From Ruegeria faecimaris (GTDB lineage Bacteria > Pseudomonadota > Alphaproteobacteria > Rhodobacterales > Rhodobacteraceae): a DNA stretch of 64,000 nt. Both the position numbers and the translations under genes were made by a program. The first letter of the stretch is position 1, and every line of letters starts with the position of its first letter. A model generated the notes under the pieces. It ran no database searches. It saw nothing but the letters and a program-made list of their open reading frames with translations, and was not told the DNA's origin. Positions 54,387-63,209 of the stretch are shown piece after piece. Location: assembly GCF_900182615.1 (NCBI RefSeq), contig NZ_FXTE01000002.1, forward strand, positions 1 to 64,000. The letters are read 5' to 3'.

Positions 54387-55346
54387 ATGACATTGACCCT
54401 GCCTTCACCCGCCTCACCGCTGAAAATCGGCACCCGTGGTTCGCCCCTGGCGCTGGCGCAAGCCTATGAAACCCGGCAGCGGTTAGGCACAGCCTTTGAT
54501 CTGCCCGAAGATGCATTCGAAATCGTGGTGATCAAGACCACCGGCGACAATCGCGCGATGATCGACGCTGACCGCCCGCTGAAAGAGATCGGCAACAAAG
54601 GCCTGTTCACCAAGGAAATCGAAGAAGCGATGCTGCGAGGTGATATCGACATCGCTGTGCATTCGACCAAGGACATGCCGGTCGAACAGCCCGCGGGTCT
54701 TGTGTTGGACACGTTCCTGCCGCGCGAAGATGTGCGCGACGCTTTTATTTCGCCCAGCCTGAACTCTATTCATGACCTGCCCAATGGCGCGGTGGTTGGC
54801 ACCTCGTCTTTGCGCCGCCGGGCTCAGCTGTTGAACCGGCGCCCTGACCTGAATGTGGTTGAGTTCCGTGGCAACGTGCAAACGCGCCTGAAGAAACTGA
54901 CCGATGGTGTAGCGGATTGCACGTTTCTGGCGATGGCAGGTATCCGGCGCCTGAATATGGACGACGTTCCCGCAACTGCTATCTCGCCCGAGGATATGCT
55001 GCCCGCTATTGCACAAGGTACAATCGGTATCGAACGCCGCAGTGACGATCCCCGTGCTGCAGGGATGTTGGAGGCAATTCATCATAGCGAAACCGGGTAT
55101 CGACTTTTGGCCGAGCGCGCCTTGCTGGCCGCGCTTGACGGGTCCTGCGAGACTCCGATTGCCGGGCTGGCTGATATCAGCGGTGGCATTCTGCGCCTGC
55201 GCGGAGAAGTCCTGCGCCCGGACGGGTCTGATTCTATCGCTGAAGACACCACTGGCGTGATTGGTGATGGTGCAGAAATGGCGCGCGCAATGGCCGAAAA
55301 ACTACTGACAAAGGCCGGCCCCGGGTTCTTTGATTGGAAGAATTGA
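54387..55346 (+). CDS. hemC: Porphobilinogen deaminase (hydroxymethylbilane synthase)
   Basis: A 319-residue enzyme. It has LKIGTRGSPLALAQA near the start, IDIAVHSTKDMPVEQP, GTSSLRRRAQLLNRRPDL and the dipyrromethane cofactor Cys in LDGSCETPIAG near residue 250. It polymerises four porphobilinogens into hydroxymethylbilane. The shared upstream region with hemE would allow joint control of heme synthesis. I see no Dnr-type box there. Confidence 0.95.
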   Translation: MTLTLPSPASPLKIGTRGSPLALAQAYETRQRLGTAFDLPEDAFEIVVIKTTGDNRAMIDADRPLKEIGNKGLFTKEIEEAMLRGDIDIAVHSTKDMPVEQPAGLVLDTFLPREDVRDAFISPSLNSIHDLPNGAVVGTSSLRRRAQLLNRRPDLNVVEFRGNVQTRLKKLTDGVADCTFLAMAGIRRLNMDDVPATAISPEDMLPAIAQGTIGIERRSDDPRAAGMLEAIHHSETGYRLLAERALLAALDGSCETPIAGLADISGGILRLRGEVLRPDGSDSIAEDTTGVIGDGAEMARAMAEKLLTKAGPGFFDWKN

Positions 55347-55414
55347 AGAAAAATTTATTTAATGTGAACTAGTTCACTGTCGCGCTTTCAAAGATCAGGC
55401 ATTAAGGGTGCACA

Positions 55415-55560
55415 CCGATTGAGAAATCGGGTTGGTCTCGAAGAAGTCGAAAGTTTTTGTTAGTCTGTCCATTTTTAAGTGGTATTCGAGGGGGCGAGAC
55501 CAAACCCCGACATTCAGTCAGTAAGGGCCGCTGTCTCATTAAGACGGCGGCCCGTTTACT
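55415..55560 (+). ncRNA. Candidate structured RNA ending in a strong terminator
   Basis: In the 469-base gap after hemC there are three stacked pairings. They are a 6-bp hairpin CCGATT-GAGA-AATCGG (55415-55430), a 9-bp long-range stem TTGGTCTCG/CGAGACCAA (55432-55440 with 55495-55503), and a 12-bp hairpin with one G-U pair (55525-55536 with 55542-55553). T-rich sequence follows the last hairpin. The last hairpin is a convincing intrinsic terminator; the earlier pairings suggest a small RNA or a long structured 3' UTR of hemC rather than only a terminator. No open frame fits. Both transcript ends are estimates. Confidence 0.5.
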
Positions 55561-55815
55561 TTTAGGGGTCTTAAATAGCCGCGACGTCTTGAACCGCTTG
55601 CACAATCGCAGCCCGCTGGTGAAGCGATGTCAGTACATATAATTACCTGTCTTCAAGACTGGATGCGCGGGGCAGTGGAATGATCCTCGTGCCATGGGGC
55701 TAGAAAATCCGTCGCATTTTCTTATCCGGTGTAAAGTGCAAGCGTTGCTAGTACCTGTAAGAGGCGTAGAGTGCTTCAGCGCACCGCTTCATTGTGACGA
55801 TTACCGGAGACCAAG

Positions 55816-56217
55816 ATGGCCGAGACTTTCGACGAAGATCTGTTCCTCAGAGGGCTGGAGCAACGCAAAAGCACCCTGGGCGCGGAATATGTTGAGAAAA
55901 ACCTGGCCGCGGCCGACGATTTTACCCGGCCGTTTCAAGAGGCAATGACCGCTTGGTGCTGGGGTTTCGGCTGGGGCGACGATGTGATTGACGCCAAGAC
56001 CCGGTCAATGATGAACCTGTCCATGATCGGCGCGCTGGGCAAGATGCACGAATGGGAACTCCACTGTCGCGGCGCCATCAGCAACGGCGTCAGCAAAGAA
56101 GAAATCCGGGCCATTATTCACGTGATCGGCATCTATTGTGGCGTGCCGCAGGCGCTGGAATGCTTTCGTGTCGCGCGCAAGGTTCTGGACGAGGCAGAGA
56201 CAACCTCTGAGACATGA
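55816..56217 (+). CDS. Carboxymuconolactone decarboxylase-family protein
   Basis: A 133-residue AhpD/CMD-like protein: AETFDEDLFLRGLEQRKSTL, then MTAWCWGFGWGDDVIDAKTR, LNLSMIGALGKMHEWELH and GVSKEEIRAIIHVIGIYCGV. It aligns with gamma-carboxymuconolactone decarboxylase. It stands alone rather than with protocatechuate genes, so the substrate is open. Two Cys residues are present, but not in the CxxC pair of AhpD peroxidases. ATG 55816 has GGAG upstream. Confidence 0.8.
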   Translation: MAETFDEDLFLRGLEQRKSTLGAEYVEKNLAAADDFTRPFQEAMTAWCWGFGWGDDVIDAKTRSMMNLSMIGALGKMHEWELHCRGAISNGVSKEEIRAIIHVIGIYCGVPQALECFRVARKVLDEAETTSET

Positions 56218-56347
56218 TCATGAATTGAACTTTGCCCAAGCTTCATCAAGCTGAGGGGATTTTCGGGCCCGGTTTGGCAGGTGTCTGAAACATACAACGG
56301 CGCCCCATATTTGCGGGTGTCGCAAGTTGCCGATTCCTCTGGTTCTC

Positions 56348-56668
56348 TTAGTCCGCGTTGTTGATCCGGCCGCGTAATTCTTCGGCCTCCTGCCGCGCGG
56401 CGCGCAACCCGTCCATGGCAGCGCCCAGTTCCGCCTCGGTCTGGGTGAGCTGATTGGTTAGCTCGGCCTCGCGCTGTTGCAGATAGGTGATGGCCTGATC
56501 GCGGGTTTCTTCGGCCTCATGCAATTCCTGGCTCATGCGATCCAGATCGGCGACGTCGCTTTGGCGAACACGAGACAGACGATGGGCCAGCCAGTTGGCG
56601 AACCACCCCATGCAGAAGGCTGCGAACAGGATGATGGCGGTGGCAATGATGAATTCGATTCTGTTCAA
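56348..56668 (-). CDS. Membrane-anchored coiled-coil protein
   Basis: A 106-residue protein. One N-terminal helix (FIIATAIILFAAFCMGWFA) is followed by a long heptad-type coiled coil rich in Glu, Gln, Arg and Leu (about residues 35-100, for example LHEAEETRDQAITYLQQREA). The start is TTG 56668, immediately after the OmpA-family stop, with GGGGATC as ribosome site. No family function is recognised. Co-transcription with the OmpA protein suggests a cell-envelope role. Confidence 0.65.
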   Translation of the reverse strand: MNRIEFIIATAIILFAAFCMGWFANWLAHRLSRVRQSDVADLDRMSQELHEAEETRDQAITYLQQREAELTNQLTQTEAELGAAMDGLRAARQEAEELRGRINNAD

Positions 56669-56669
56669 C

Positions 56670-58568
56670 TTACTGATCCCCTGCGCCGGTATCTGCGGCG
56701 TCTTCTGACGTCTCTGTCTCGGCCTCCAGCGCCTCAAGCCCAGTCTCGGAATTGGCAATGGGTTCGGGCCGGATCAGGCGAAATTCAATGCGACGGTTTT
56801 CTTCTCGGCCTGCCTCGGTATCGTTGTCTGCGATCGGTTGCGTTTCACCATATCCCACGGCCGAGTAGCTTGACGTTGGGATGCGGCGTCCGCGCAACTC
56901 ATTCAGGATCGACTGGGCCCGCGCCTGGCTGAGTTGCTGGTTCATCTCTTCGCGGCCTTGACTATCTGTATGGCCCTGAATTTCAATCCGGATGGGGCCG
57001 CATTCGCGCAGAATCTCGGCGATCTGATTGACGGTATCGCGTGAATCCGCGGCAACCGTTGCCGATCCCGGTTCGAATGCGATTTTGCTGCTGGCCTGAA
57101 CTTCGGCAAGCTGGTCTTCGCACAGCTCTGGGTCGGGCAGGCTGTCTGCGGGTTTCGGCGGCTCTTGATAGGTGATCGAAAGGGTGAAACCTTTTGCATC
57201 CCCAAGCTTTTCCGACAGCAATCCGGCGATACGGGCTTTGGCGTCCGGGTCGTAGCTGACCCCGCTGAGAGAAACGTCGTCAGGGGTAACAGTCAGAGCG
57301 CCGTTATGCAGCAGAGACAACGCTTCCAGCCCCGCCAGAACACGCACCGGCCAGTCTGCGGGTAAGTCGGAGGCGATGCGGGTGGCGGTATAAACCTGTT
57401 CCGATCCAAATGCCGCGCGGGCAAAACTGTCGGCCATGTCGCGCGATGTCTCATTGCTCAGACGACCGCGCATTTGGACCAGCCCTTCGGGGCTGCGCGT
57501 GGTCGAGAACTCGGGGGGGCCGGTGGATTCGGCGGTTTCGGGTTCGGGCAGGACGGCGTGCAGGGCGAAAACCTCGGGCAGCGCATTTTCCAGCTCGCCC
57601 ACCACACGGTCAAAGACCCCAGCCTCTGTTCCCTGCGCCGCCACTAGCGTGATATCCGCATCCGAAATCGTGACCGAACCCTGACCAATCTTGGACAGGG
57701 CACGAATGCTGAGCGTTGCCGCTTCGGGCCAACGGGGTGAGGGCACGCCCAAACCGATTGTACAGTTAAACGGACCAGCAAGGCCTGCTTCTTTGGCAGC
57801 AGCGACGATGGCATCCCGCGCTTTTTCATTCTGGGCCGAGCAGGCATCGAACTGGCCGCCGTTGGCATCAATCAGGTAGCGCAGTGTAAAGGGGGTGATT
57901 ACGGGGCGCGGAGCCGAGATCGACAACCCGATTCGCAAACTGGGAGGTGCTGCGCGGGTCAGGCTCTGTTCCAGTCGTTCTTTTTCCCGCAGGCTGTCTG
58001 CAATGGCGGTGATTTTCACCAAACCGGGGCTGGCCGATATTTTGGCACGCGGCAGGCGGGTCAACGCTTCGAGCGCATAGTTCAACGCGTCGTCCCAGCC
58101 TTCGGGTATAGGGTAATCCGCCGTTTCCATCAGGTCCGAAACGGTGTCGCCGTCCATCCGGCGCAACCTTTCGATCAGCTCGCTGCGGTCTTGGCTTGCG
58201 GGTATCAGACCAATAATCGAAATACCGCTGTCGTTTCGCAAAATTTCAGCGGAAAAGCGCGGTGCTGCCAGTTGCCGGGTGGGGGCGACCTGCATGTCGT
58301 CAATAACGCGTGAGGTATCAACCTCGGTCCCGGCTGCGGTCAGCGCATTGAACCGCGTTGCTTCGTCAATGGCTATGCCGGTCAGGACAACGCGCAGGCC
58401 ATCGGATTCGACTTCGGCCCAGTCATGCCCTTTTAGGTCAAGCGCACGCCGCACGGCGAGTTCCGACGCTTCTTCAACTTTGGTTACCGCATATCCTGCG
58501 GCCACAAGCGATAGGCTGGCCGAAACGAGGAATATCAGGGAGGCAGCTAGGAAATAGGGCAGGCGCAT
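56670..58568 (-). CDS. OmpA-family envelope protein with BON-like repeats
   Basis: A 632-residue protein. An N-terminal signal or anchor (FLAASLIFLVSASLSLVAAG) precedes a long periplasmic region with repeated alpha/beta units resembling BON/OmpATb modules (residues about 40-470). The C-terminal OmpA peptidoglycan-binding domain (about 490-600) reads KIAFEPGSATVAADSRDTVN, IEIQGHTDSQGREEMNQQLS and YGETQPIADNDTEAGREENR. The tail is acidic. It probably ties the envelope to peptidoglycan. Together with the downstream coiled-coil gene it forms a two-gene unit. Confidence 0.85.
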   Translation of the reverse strand: MRLPYFLAASLIFLVSASLSLVAAGYAVTKVEEASELAVRRALDLKGHDWAEVESDGLRVVLTGIAIDEATRFNALTAAGTEVDTSRVIDDMQVAPTRQLAAPRFSAEILRNDSGISIIGLIPASQDRSELIERLRRMDGDTVSDLMETADYPIPEGWDDALNYALEALTRLPRAKISASPGLVKITAIADSLREKERLEQSLTRAAPPSLRIGLSISAPRPVITPFTLRYLIDANGGQFDACSAQNEKARDAIVAAAKEAGLAGPFNCTIGLGVPSPRWPEAATLSIRALSKIGQGSVTISDADITLVAAQGTEAGVFDRVVGELENALPEVFALHAVLPEPETAESTGPPEFSTTRSPEGLVQMRGRLSNETSRDMADSFARAAFGSEQVYTATRIASDLPADWPVRVLAGLEALSLLHNGALTVTPDDVSLSGVSYDPDAKARIAGLLSEKLGDAKGFTLSITYQEPPKPADSLPDPELCEDQLAEVQASSKIAFEPGSATVAADSRDTVNQIAEILRECGPIRIEIQGHTDSQGREEMNQQLSQARAQSILNELRGRRIPTSSYSAVGYGETQPIADNDTEAGREENRRIEFRLIRPEPIANSETGLEALEAETETSEDAADTGAGDQ

Positions 58569-58633
58569 GTGCGGGCAGACGACTCCTGAAGTTATTGAGC
58601 AGGACTCTTACAGAGGCCCGCGCCGAGGTGCAA

Positions 58634-59596
58634 TCAGAGCAACCCAGCAATGCAAAGGAAGATCAGCGGAATAAGGCCGGTATCCCGGTTGGCCCGGAAA
58701 AGCTGCAGCAATTTGGCGTTGTCTTCAGTGTCCAGCCCACGCAGTTGCCACGTCATATGCCATCCCATCGCCCAAGGTCCGGCAAGTGCAACGAACATGG
58801 CTGTAATTGGGGCCTGCCGCGTCATGGCGTCTATAATGGCCAGCGCCATTAGGGATACAGTGGCGACCAGGAAATACTTTAACCAATGCGCAGTATTTGT
58901 CCCGAACAGGCGGGCGGTGGATTTGATACCGATCAACTCGTCATCCTCGGCGTCCTGATGCGCATAGATCGTGTCGTAGAACAGCGTCCAGGCGATGCCG
59001 GCCAGGTACAGAGTGATAGCCGGGCCGCCCACCGTTCCGGTATGCGCGGCCCAGGTCAGCAGGATGCCCCAGTTGAAAGCCAGTCCCAGAAATACCTGTG
59101 GCCACCAGGTGAACCTTTTGGCGAAGGGGTAGACAGCGACGGGCAACAGGGACAGCACGCCCATGGCGATGGCGGCCTGGTTGAAGCTCAGCAGAACTAA
59201 CAATGCCAGCAGGCATTGCAGCACCATCCAGATAGCGGCCTGCCGAACACTGACCTGCCCAGAAGGGATCGGGCGCGACCGGGTCCGTTCCACTTTTGCA
59301 TCAAAGTCGCGGTCCGAAATGTCATTCCAAGTGCAGCCCGCGCCGCGCATCAAAAAGGCACCGATGGCACAACCGATGGCGATCCAGAGGTCCTCCCACC
59401 GCGGGGTGCCGTCGCTGAGGATGGCCAGCGTCAGTCCCCACCAGCAGGGGATCAGCAGCAGCCATGTGCCGATAGGCCGATCAGCCCGGCTCAGCCGCAG
59501 GTAAGGGCGCGAGAATTCCGGCGCATAGGTGTCGACCCAGTTGCCGCTGACCGCATCAGCGACCTGACCGTCTGGTGTTGGCGCATTGCCTTGCAT
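58634..59596 (-). CDS. ubiA: 4-Hydroxybenzoate polyprenyltransferase
   Basis: A 320-residue UbiA membrane prenyltransferase with eight or nine helices. The two Asp-rich motifs are GCTWNDISDRDFDAKVERTR (NDxxDxxxD) near residue 90 and YDTIYAHQDAEDDELIG near 215. It attaches the polyprenyl tail to 4-hydroxybenzoate in ubiquinone synthesis. ATG 59596 is the likeliest start; the open frame continues upstream antisense to rsmE without sense. It is divergent from rsmE, 12 bases apart. Confidence 0.92.
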   Translation of the reverse strand: MQGNAPTPDGQVADAVSGNWVDTYAPEFSRPYLRLSRADRPIGTWLLLIPCWWGLTLAILSDGTPRWEDLWIAIGCAIGAFLMRGAGCTWNDISDRDFDAKVERTRSRPIPSGQVSVRQAAIWMVLQCLLALLVLLSFNQAAIAMGVLSLLPVAVYPFAKRFTWWPQVFLGLAFNWGILLTWAAHTGTVGGPAITLYLAGIAWTLFYDTIYAHQDAEDDELIGIKSTARLFGTNTAHWLKYFLVATVSLMALAIIDAMTRQAPITAMFVALAGPWAMGWHMTWQLRGLDTEDNAKLLQLFRANRDTGLIPLIFLCIAGLL

Positions 59597-59608
59597 ATGT
59601 AAGGTCTC

Positions 59609-60334
59609 ATGAGTGCAAAGATCAGACTGTATGTAGAGCACCCTTTGGGTCCGGGGCAATCGGTAGAATTGACGCGCGAGCAGGCACATTACCTGTTCGG
59701 TGTCATGCGCCTGACTGTGGGGGGGCAGGTTGCCTTGTTTAACGGACAGGACGGAGAATGGCAGGCCGAAGTGGCCGAAGCGGGAAAGCGTGGCGGTGTA
59801 CTGACCTGTGTCGAACAGACCAAACCGCTGCAACGGCCACCTGACCTGTGGTTCCTGTTCGCCCCGATCAAAAAGGCACGCACCGATTTCATCGTTGAAA
59901 AGGCGGCGGAAATGGGTGCGGCGCGGATCATGCCGGTGCAGACAGAATTCACCAATTCCGAACGTATCCGCCAGGACCGCTTGCAAGCCCATGCGGTCGA
60001 GGCCGCCGAGCAATGCGGCGGTACCTTCGTGCCCGAGGTCGCCGATCTGCAGCGGCTGGACCGAGTTCTGGATGGCTGGCCCGAGGGGCGTCAACTGATG
60101 TTTTGTAACGAGGCCGAGGTCGGCTCGGCCCTGCGCCTGGCGGCGCATGAAAAGGGGTTGCCATGGGCGATCCTTATCGGACCCGAGGGCGGCTTTTCCC
60201 AACGTGAACGTGCCCGGCTGACCGCCTTACCCTATGCCCATGTCGTCAGTCTTGGCCCGCGTATCCTGCGCGCGGATACTGCAGCCGTTGCGGCTCTGAC
60301 CATGTGGCAGCAGGCGTTGGGGGACTGGTCATGA
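59609..60334 (+). CDS. rsmE: 16S rRNA (uracil1498-N3)-methyltransferase
   Basis: A 241-residue SPOUT-fold methyltransferase. An N-terminal PUA-like part is followed by LFAPIKKARTDFIVEKAAEM, then the knot motif ILIGPEGGFSQRERARL and SLGPRILRADTAAVAAL. It methylates U1498 in the small-subunit rRNA. It overlaps the GNAT gene downstream by four bases (ATGA). Confidence 0.93.
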   Translation: MSAKIRLYVEHPLGPGQSVELTREQAHYLFGVMRLTVGGQVALFNGQDGEWQAEVAEAGKRGGVLTCVEQTKPLQRPPDLWFLFAPIKKARTDFIVEKAAEMGAARIMPVQTEFTNSERIRQDRLQAHAVEAAEQCGGTFVPEVADLQRLDRVLDGWPEGRQLMFCNEAEVGSALRLAAHEKGLPWAILIGPEGGFSQRERARLTALPYAHVVSLGPRILRADTAAVAALTMWQQALGDWS

Positions 60335-61179
60335 TTTGGCGTCTCGCGCAGGAGGTGGATGTACCGAAGATCGACCAGTTTCTAATGCGCCACATTCAGA
60401 CGTCGATGTTCCCCTTGGCCAATCTGCGTGATTTTGGATTGCGGGGCACGGACCGACGTGCCGTTAATATCTGGGTGTTGGGCGACGATCCCCGTGCGGC
60501 GTTCTCCATCACGAATGAGGGCATGGTTTTACCGCAATGTCCCGATTGCACAGATGAAGAACTGGCCGCTGCGATTGATCTGATCCGGGGGCGTGCCTTG
60601 TTTGGAATGGCGGCTGAGGCAACACAGGCCCGCCGGATCATGCGTCTTGCGGGGTGGGAGGATCGGCCGGCAACGCTGAACAGCGATGAACCGGGTTTCA
60701 CGCTGGATTTGGAACAGCTTACTATTCCGGATGCTACAAGCGCAGAATTGGTGCCTTTGGGTGCGTTTGATCGTGAAGTCGTCGAAAGGTGGCGGTCTGA
60801 CTACCTGATCGAAGCAATGGAATTCAATTCGTCACGAGCGCAAAAACAGGCTGGCTTGGATTGCGACGCCTATACCGCACGTGATTCTCATCGTGTGTTG
60901 CTGGTCGACGATCAGCCTGTCGCCATGACTGGTTTTAACGCGCGCTTGCAAGAAGTCGTGCAGATTGGTGGGGTCTTTACACCTCGTGAAATGCGCGGCC
61001 GTGGATATGCGCGTCTGGCCGTCGCGCTGCATCTGGAGGAGGCGCGCCGTACGGGTGCGAAACGCGCGGTTTTGTTTGCGGCTTCCGATTCCGCTGCGCG
61101 TGCTTATATCGGTATCGGTTTTCAATCCGCGGGGCAGTACTCGCTCATCCTGTTCATAAACCCAGAGGATACCGCATGA
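60331..61179 (+). CDS. GNAT-family acetyltransferase
   Basis: A 282-residue protein. An N-terminal region of about 130 residues precedes a C-terminal GNAT domain with the acetyl-CoA binding stretch GVFTPREMRGRGYARLAVAL and AVLFAASDSAARAYIGIGFQ. The substrate is not predictable. ATG 60331 overlaps the rsmE stop and is chosen over a frame beginning at 60304. It overlaps the next gene by ATGA. Confidence 0.8.
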   Translation: MIWRLAQEVDVPKIDQFLMRHIQTSMFPLANLRDFGLRGTDRRAVNIWVLGDDPRAAFSITNEGMVLPQCPDCTDEELAAAIDLIRGRALFGMAAEATQARRIMRLAGWEDRPATLNSDEPGFTLDLEQLTIPDATSAELVPLGAFDREVVERWRSDYLIEAMEFNSSRAQKQAGLDCDAYTARDSHRVLLVDDQPVAMTGFNARLQEVVQIGGVFTPREMRGRGYARLAVALHLEEARRTGAKRAVLFAASDSAARAYIGIGFQSAGQYSLILFINPEDTA

Positions 61180-61703
61180 GTTTCATCCGACCCGAAGCGA
61201 AACTGGCCCTGTGGCGCTGGCGCGAAGTGCTGGTTGCCGGTGTCATTCTGTTGGTTGGCCTCAGCTGGATCAGCGGCCCGGGTGGGTTGCTGGGCTGGTT
61301 GGGCTGGGTTTTGGTGGCGGTGTCGCTTGCACTGGCCGTTATCGGGGTTCAGCGCGCCAGGTTTCGCACCGGCGTCGGTGGCCCCGGAGTTGTGACCATC
61401 GACGAAGGCCAGATATCCTATTTTGGCCCGCTGGACGGTGGCATGGTCGCGACGCGGGAAATCGAACGGTTGGCGTTGGACCCATCCTCGAATCCGGCGC
61501 ATTGGGTGTTGGAACAGCCTGGCCAGCCGACACTTCACATTCCTGTGAATGCCGAAGGGGCCGAAGCGCTGTTTGACGTGTTCTCGGCGCTGCCGGGGTT
61601 GAAAACAGAACATATGTTGTCGGAATTGAACGGTGGGGCCGTCCATCCCGTAGTAATTTGGGAGCGTCAGCCGATGCGCCCTGCGCATATGCGGTTGCAT
61701 TGA
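61176..61703 (+). CDS. Conserved-looking membrane protein of unknown function
   Basis: A 175-residue protein with two adjacent helices near the N-terminus (EVLVAGVILLVGLSWISG and GWLGWVLVAVSLALAVIGV). A soluble part follows with strands such as GVVTIDEGQISYFGPLDGGM and a PH-domain-like feel; I do not recognise the family. It is coupled to the acetyltransferase by ATGA, and gshA begins 66 bases on. Confidence 0.65.
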   Translation: MSFIRPEAKLALWRWREVLVAGVILLVGLSWISGPGGLLGWLGWVLVAVSLALAVIGVQRARFRTGVGGPGVVTIDEGQISYFGPLDGGMVATREIERLALDPSSNPAHWVLEQPGQPTLHIPVNAEGAEALFDVFSALPGLKTEHMLSELNGGAVHPVVIWERQPMRPAHMRLH

Positions 61704-61768
61704 CACCGCCGTCGTTTGCGACCACGACTGACCAACAAGACAGACACATCAGGATCGGAGCACGGTTC

Positions 61769-63139
61769 ATGTCCATCCCCCAGTCCGGCGGCGGACCGAT
61801 CGAACGCCACGAGCAACTTGCCGAATATCTGGAATCGGGCTGCAAGCCCAAAGCCGATTGGCGCATCGGAACCGAACATGAAAAGTTCGGCTATTGTAAA
61901 GACTCACTGAAACCGCTGCCATTCGAAGGCACGCGGTCGATTGTGGCGGTGCTTGAAGGGCTGCGCGACCGGCACGGCTGGGCCGAGGTGCGCGAAGCGG
62001 GCCACCTGATCGGTCTGGAAAAAGACGGCGCCAATGTCAGCCTTGAACCGGGCGGTGCACTAGAGCTGTCTGGCGCGCCGTTGGAGACGATCCACGAGAC
62101 CTGCGACGAGGTGAACACCCACCTGCGCGAGGTTAAGGATATCGCTGATGAAATCGGCGTGGGCTTTATCGGTCTGGGCGCGGCCCCGATCTGGACCCAT
62201 GAGCAGATGCCTCTGATGCCCAAAGGCCGTTATCGGCTGATGAACGATTACATGGAGAAAGTCGGCTCGATGGGTCGTGCCATGATGCGGCGCACTTGCA
62301 CGGTTCAGGTCAATATCGACTTTGGGTCCGAGGCCGACATGGTGCAGAAACTGCGCGTCGCGCTGGCTTTGCAGCCGGTGGCCACCGCGCTGTTTGCCAA
62401 TTCGCCCTTCTTTGAGGGCAAGCCCAACGGCCAGAAAAGCTGGCGCAGCCATATCTGGCGGCACCTGGACGATGCGCGCACCGGCATGCTGCCCTTCGTG
62501 TTCGAAGAGGGCTTTGGGTTCGAGCGCTACGTGCAATACGCGTTGGATGTGCCGATGTACTTTGTCTATCGCGATGGCCAGTATATCAACGCGCTGGGCA
62601 TGTCCTTCCGCGATTTCCTGCAGGGCAAACTGCCCGCGCTGCCGGGTGAAACACCTACCCTGTCTGATTGGGCCGATCACCTGACCACCGCCTTCCCCGA
62701 GGCGCGGATCAAGAAATTCATGGAGATGCGCGGCGCGGATGGTGGCCCGTGGCGGCGTCTGTGTGCGCTGCCTGCCTTCTGGGTTGGCCTGACCTATGAT
62801 CAGGGCGCGCTGGATGCGGCCTGGGATCTGGTCAAGGGCTGGGATGCCGAAACGCGCGAGGAACTGCGCGTTCAGGCGGCCGTCAATGGCCTGCAGGCGC
62901 AGGTTGGCGACATCAACATGCATGATCTTGCCCGCGAAGTGGTTGCGATCTCGGAAAGTGGTCTCAAGGCCCGGGCCTATCCCGGCGCAGGTGGCCTGGT
63001 TCCCGATGAGACGCATTTCCTGAACGCGCTGAAGGAGAGTCTCGATACCGGCAAGGTTCCGGCGGATGAGTTGCTGGAACACTACAATGGCGACTGGAAC
63101 GGCGATCTGACCCGAATTTATCCCGAATACAGCTATTGA
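61769..63139 (+). CDS. gshA: Glutamate-cysteine ligase
   Basis: A 456-residue enzyme of the plant/alphaproteobacterial type. It has [20 protein letters not shown] near residue 32, [20 protein letters not shown] near 95, and [20 protein letters not shown] near 175. It makes gamma-glutamylcysteine, the first step of glutathione synthesis. ATG 61769 has GGAG about nine bases upstream; the open frame extends further but overlaps the previous gene. A spacer of 70 bases precedes pheS. Confidence 0.93.
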   Translation: MSIPQSGGGPIERHEQLAEYLESGCKPKADWRIGTEHEKFGYCKDSLKPLPFEGTRSIVAVLEGLRDRHGWAEVREAGHLIGLEKDGANVSLEPGGALELSGAPLETIHETCDEVNTHLREVKDIADEIGVGFIGLGAAPIWTHEQMPLMPKGRYRLMNDYMEKVGSMGRAMMRRTCTVQVNIDFGSEADMVQKLRVALALQPVATALFANSPFFEGKPNGQKSWRSHIWRHLDDARTGMLPFVFEEGFGFERYVQYALDVPMYFVYRDGQYINALGMSFRDFLQGKLPALPGETPTLSDWADHLTTAFPEARIKKFMEMRGADGGPWRRLCALPAFWVGLTYDQGALDAAWDLVKGWDAETREELRVQAAVNGLQAQVGDINMHDLAREVVAISESGLKARAYPGAGGLVPDETHFLNALKESLDTGKVPADELLEHYNGDWNGDLTRIYPEYSY

Positions 63140-63209
63140 CCCACCGCGTCCCGCTTGCATTCGCGGGGCGGGGCCGATAGCAGGTTGGCGACCAAATTCA
63201 GAGGGCGTC

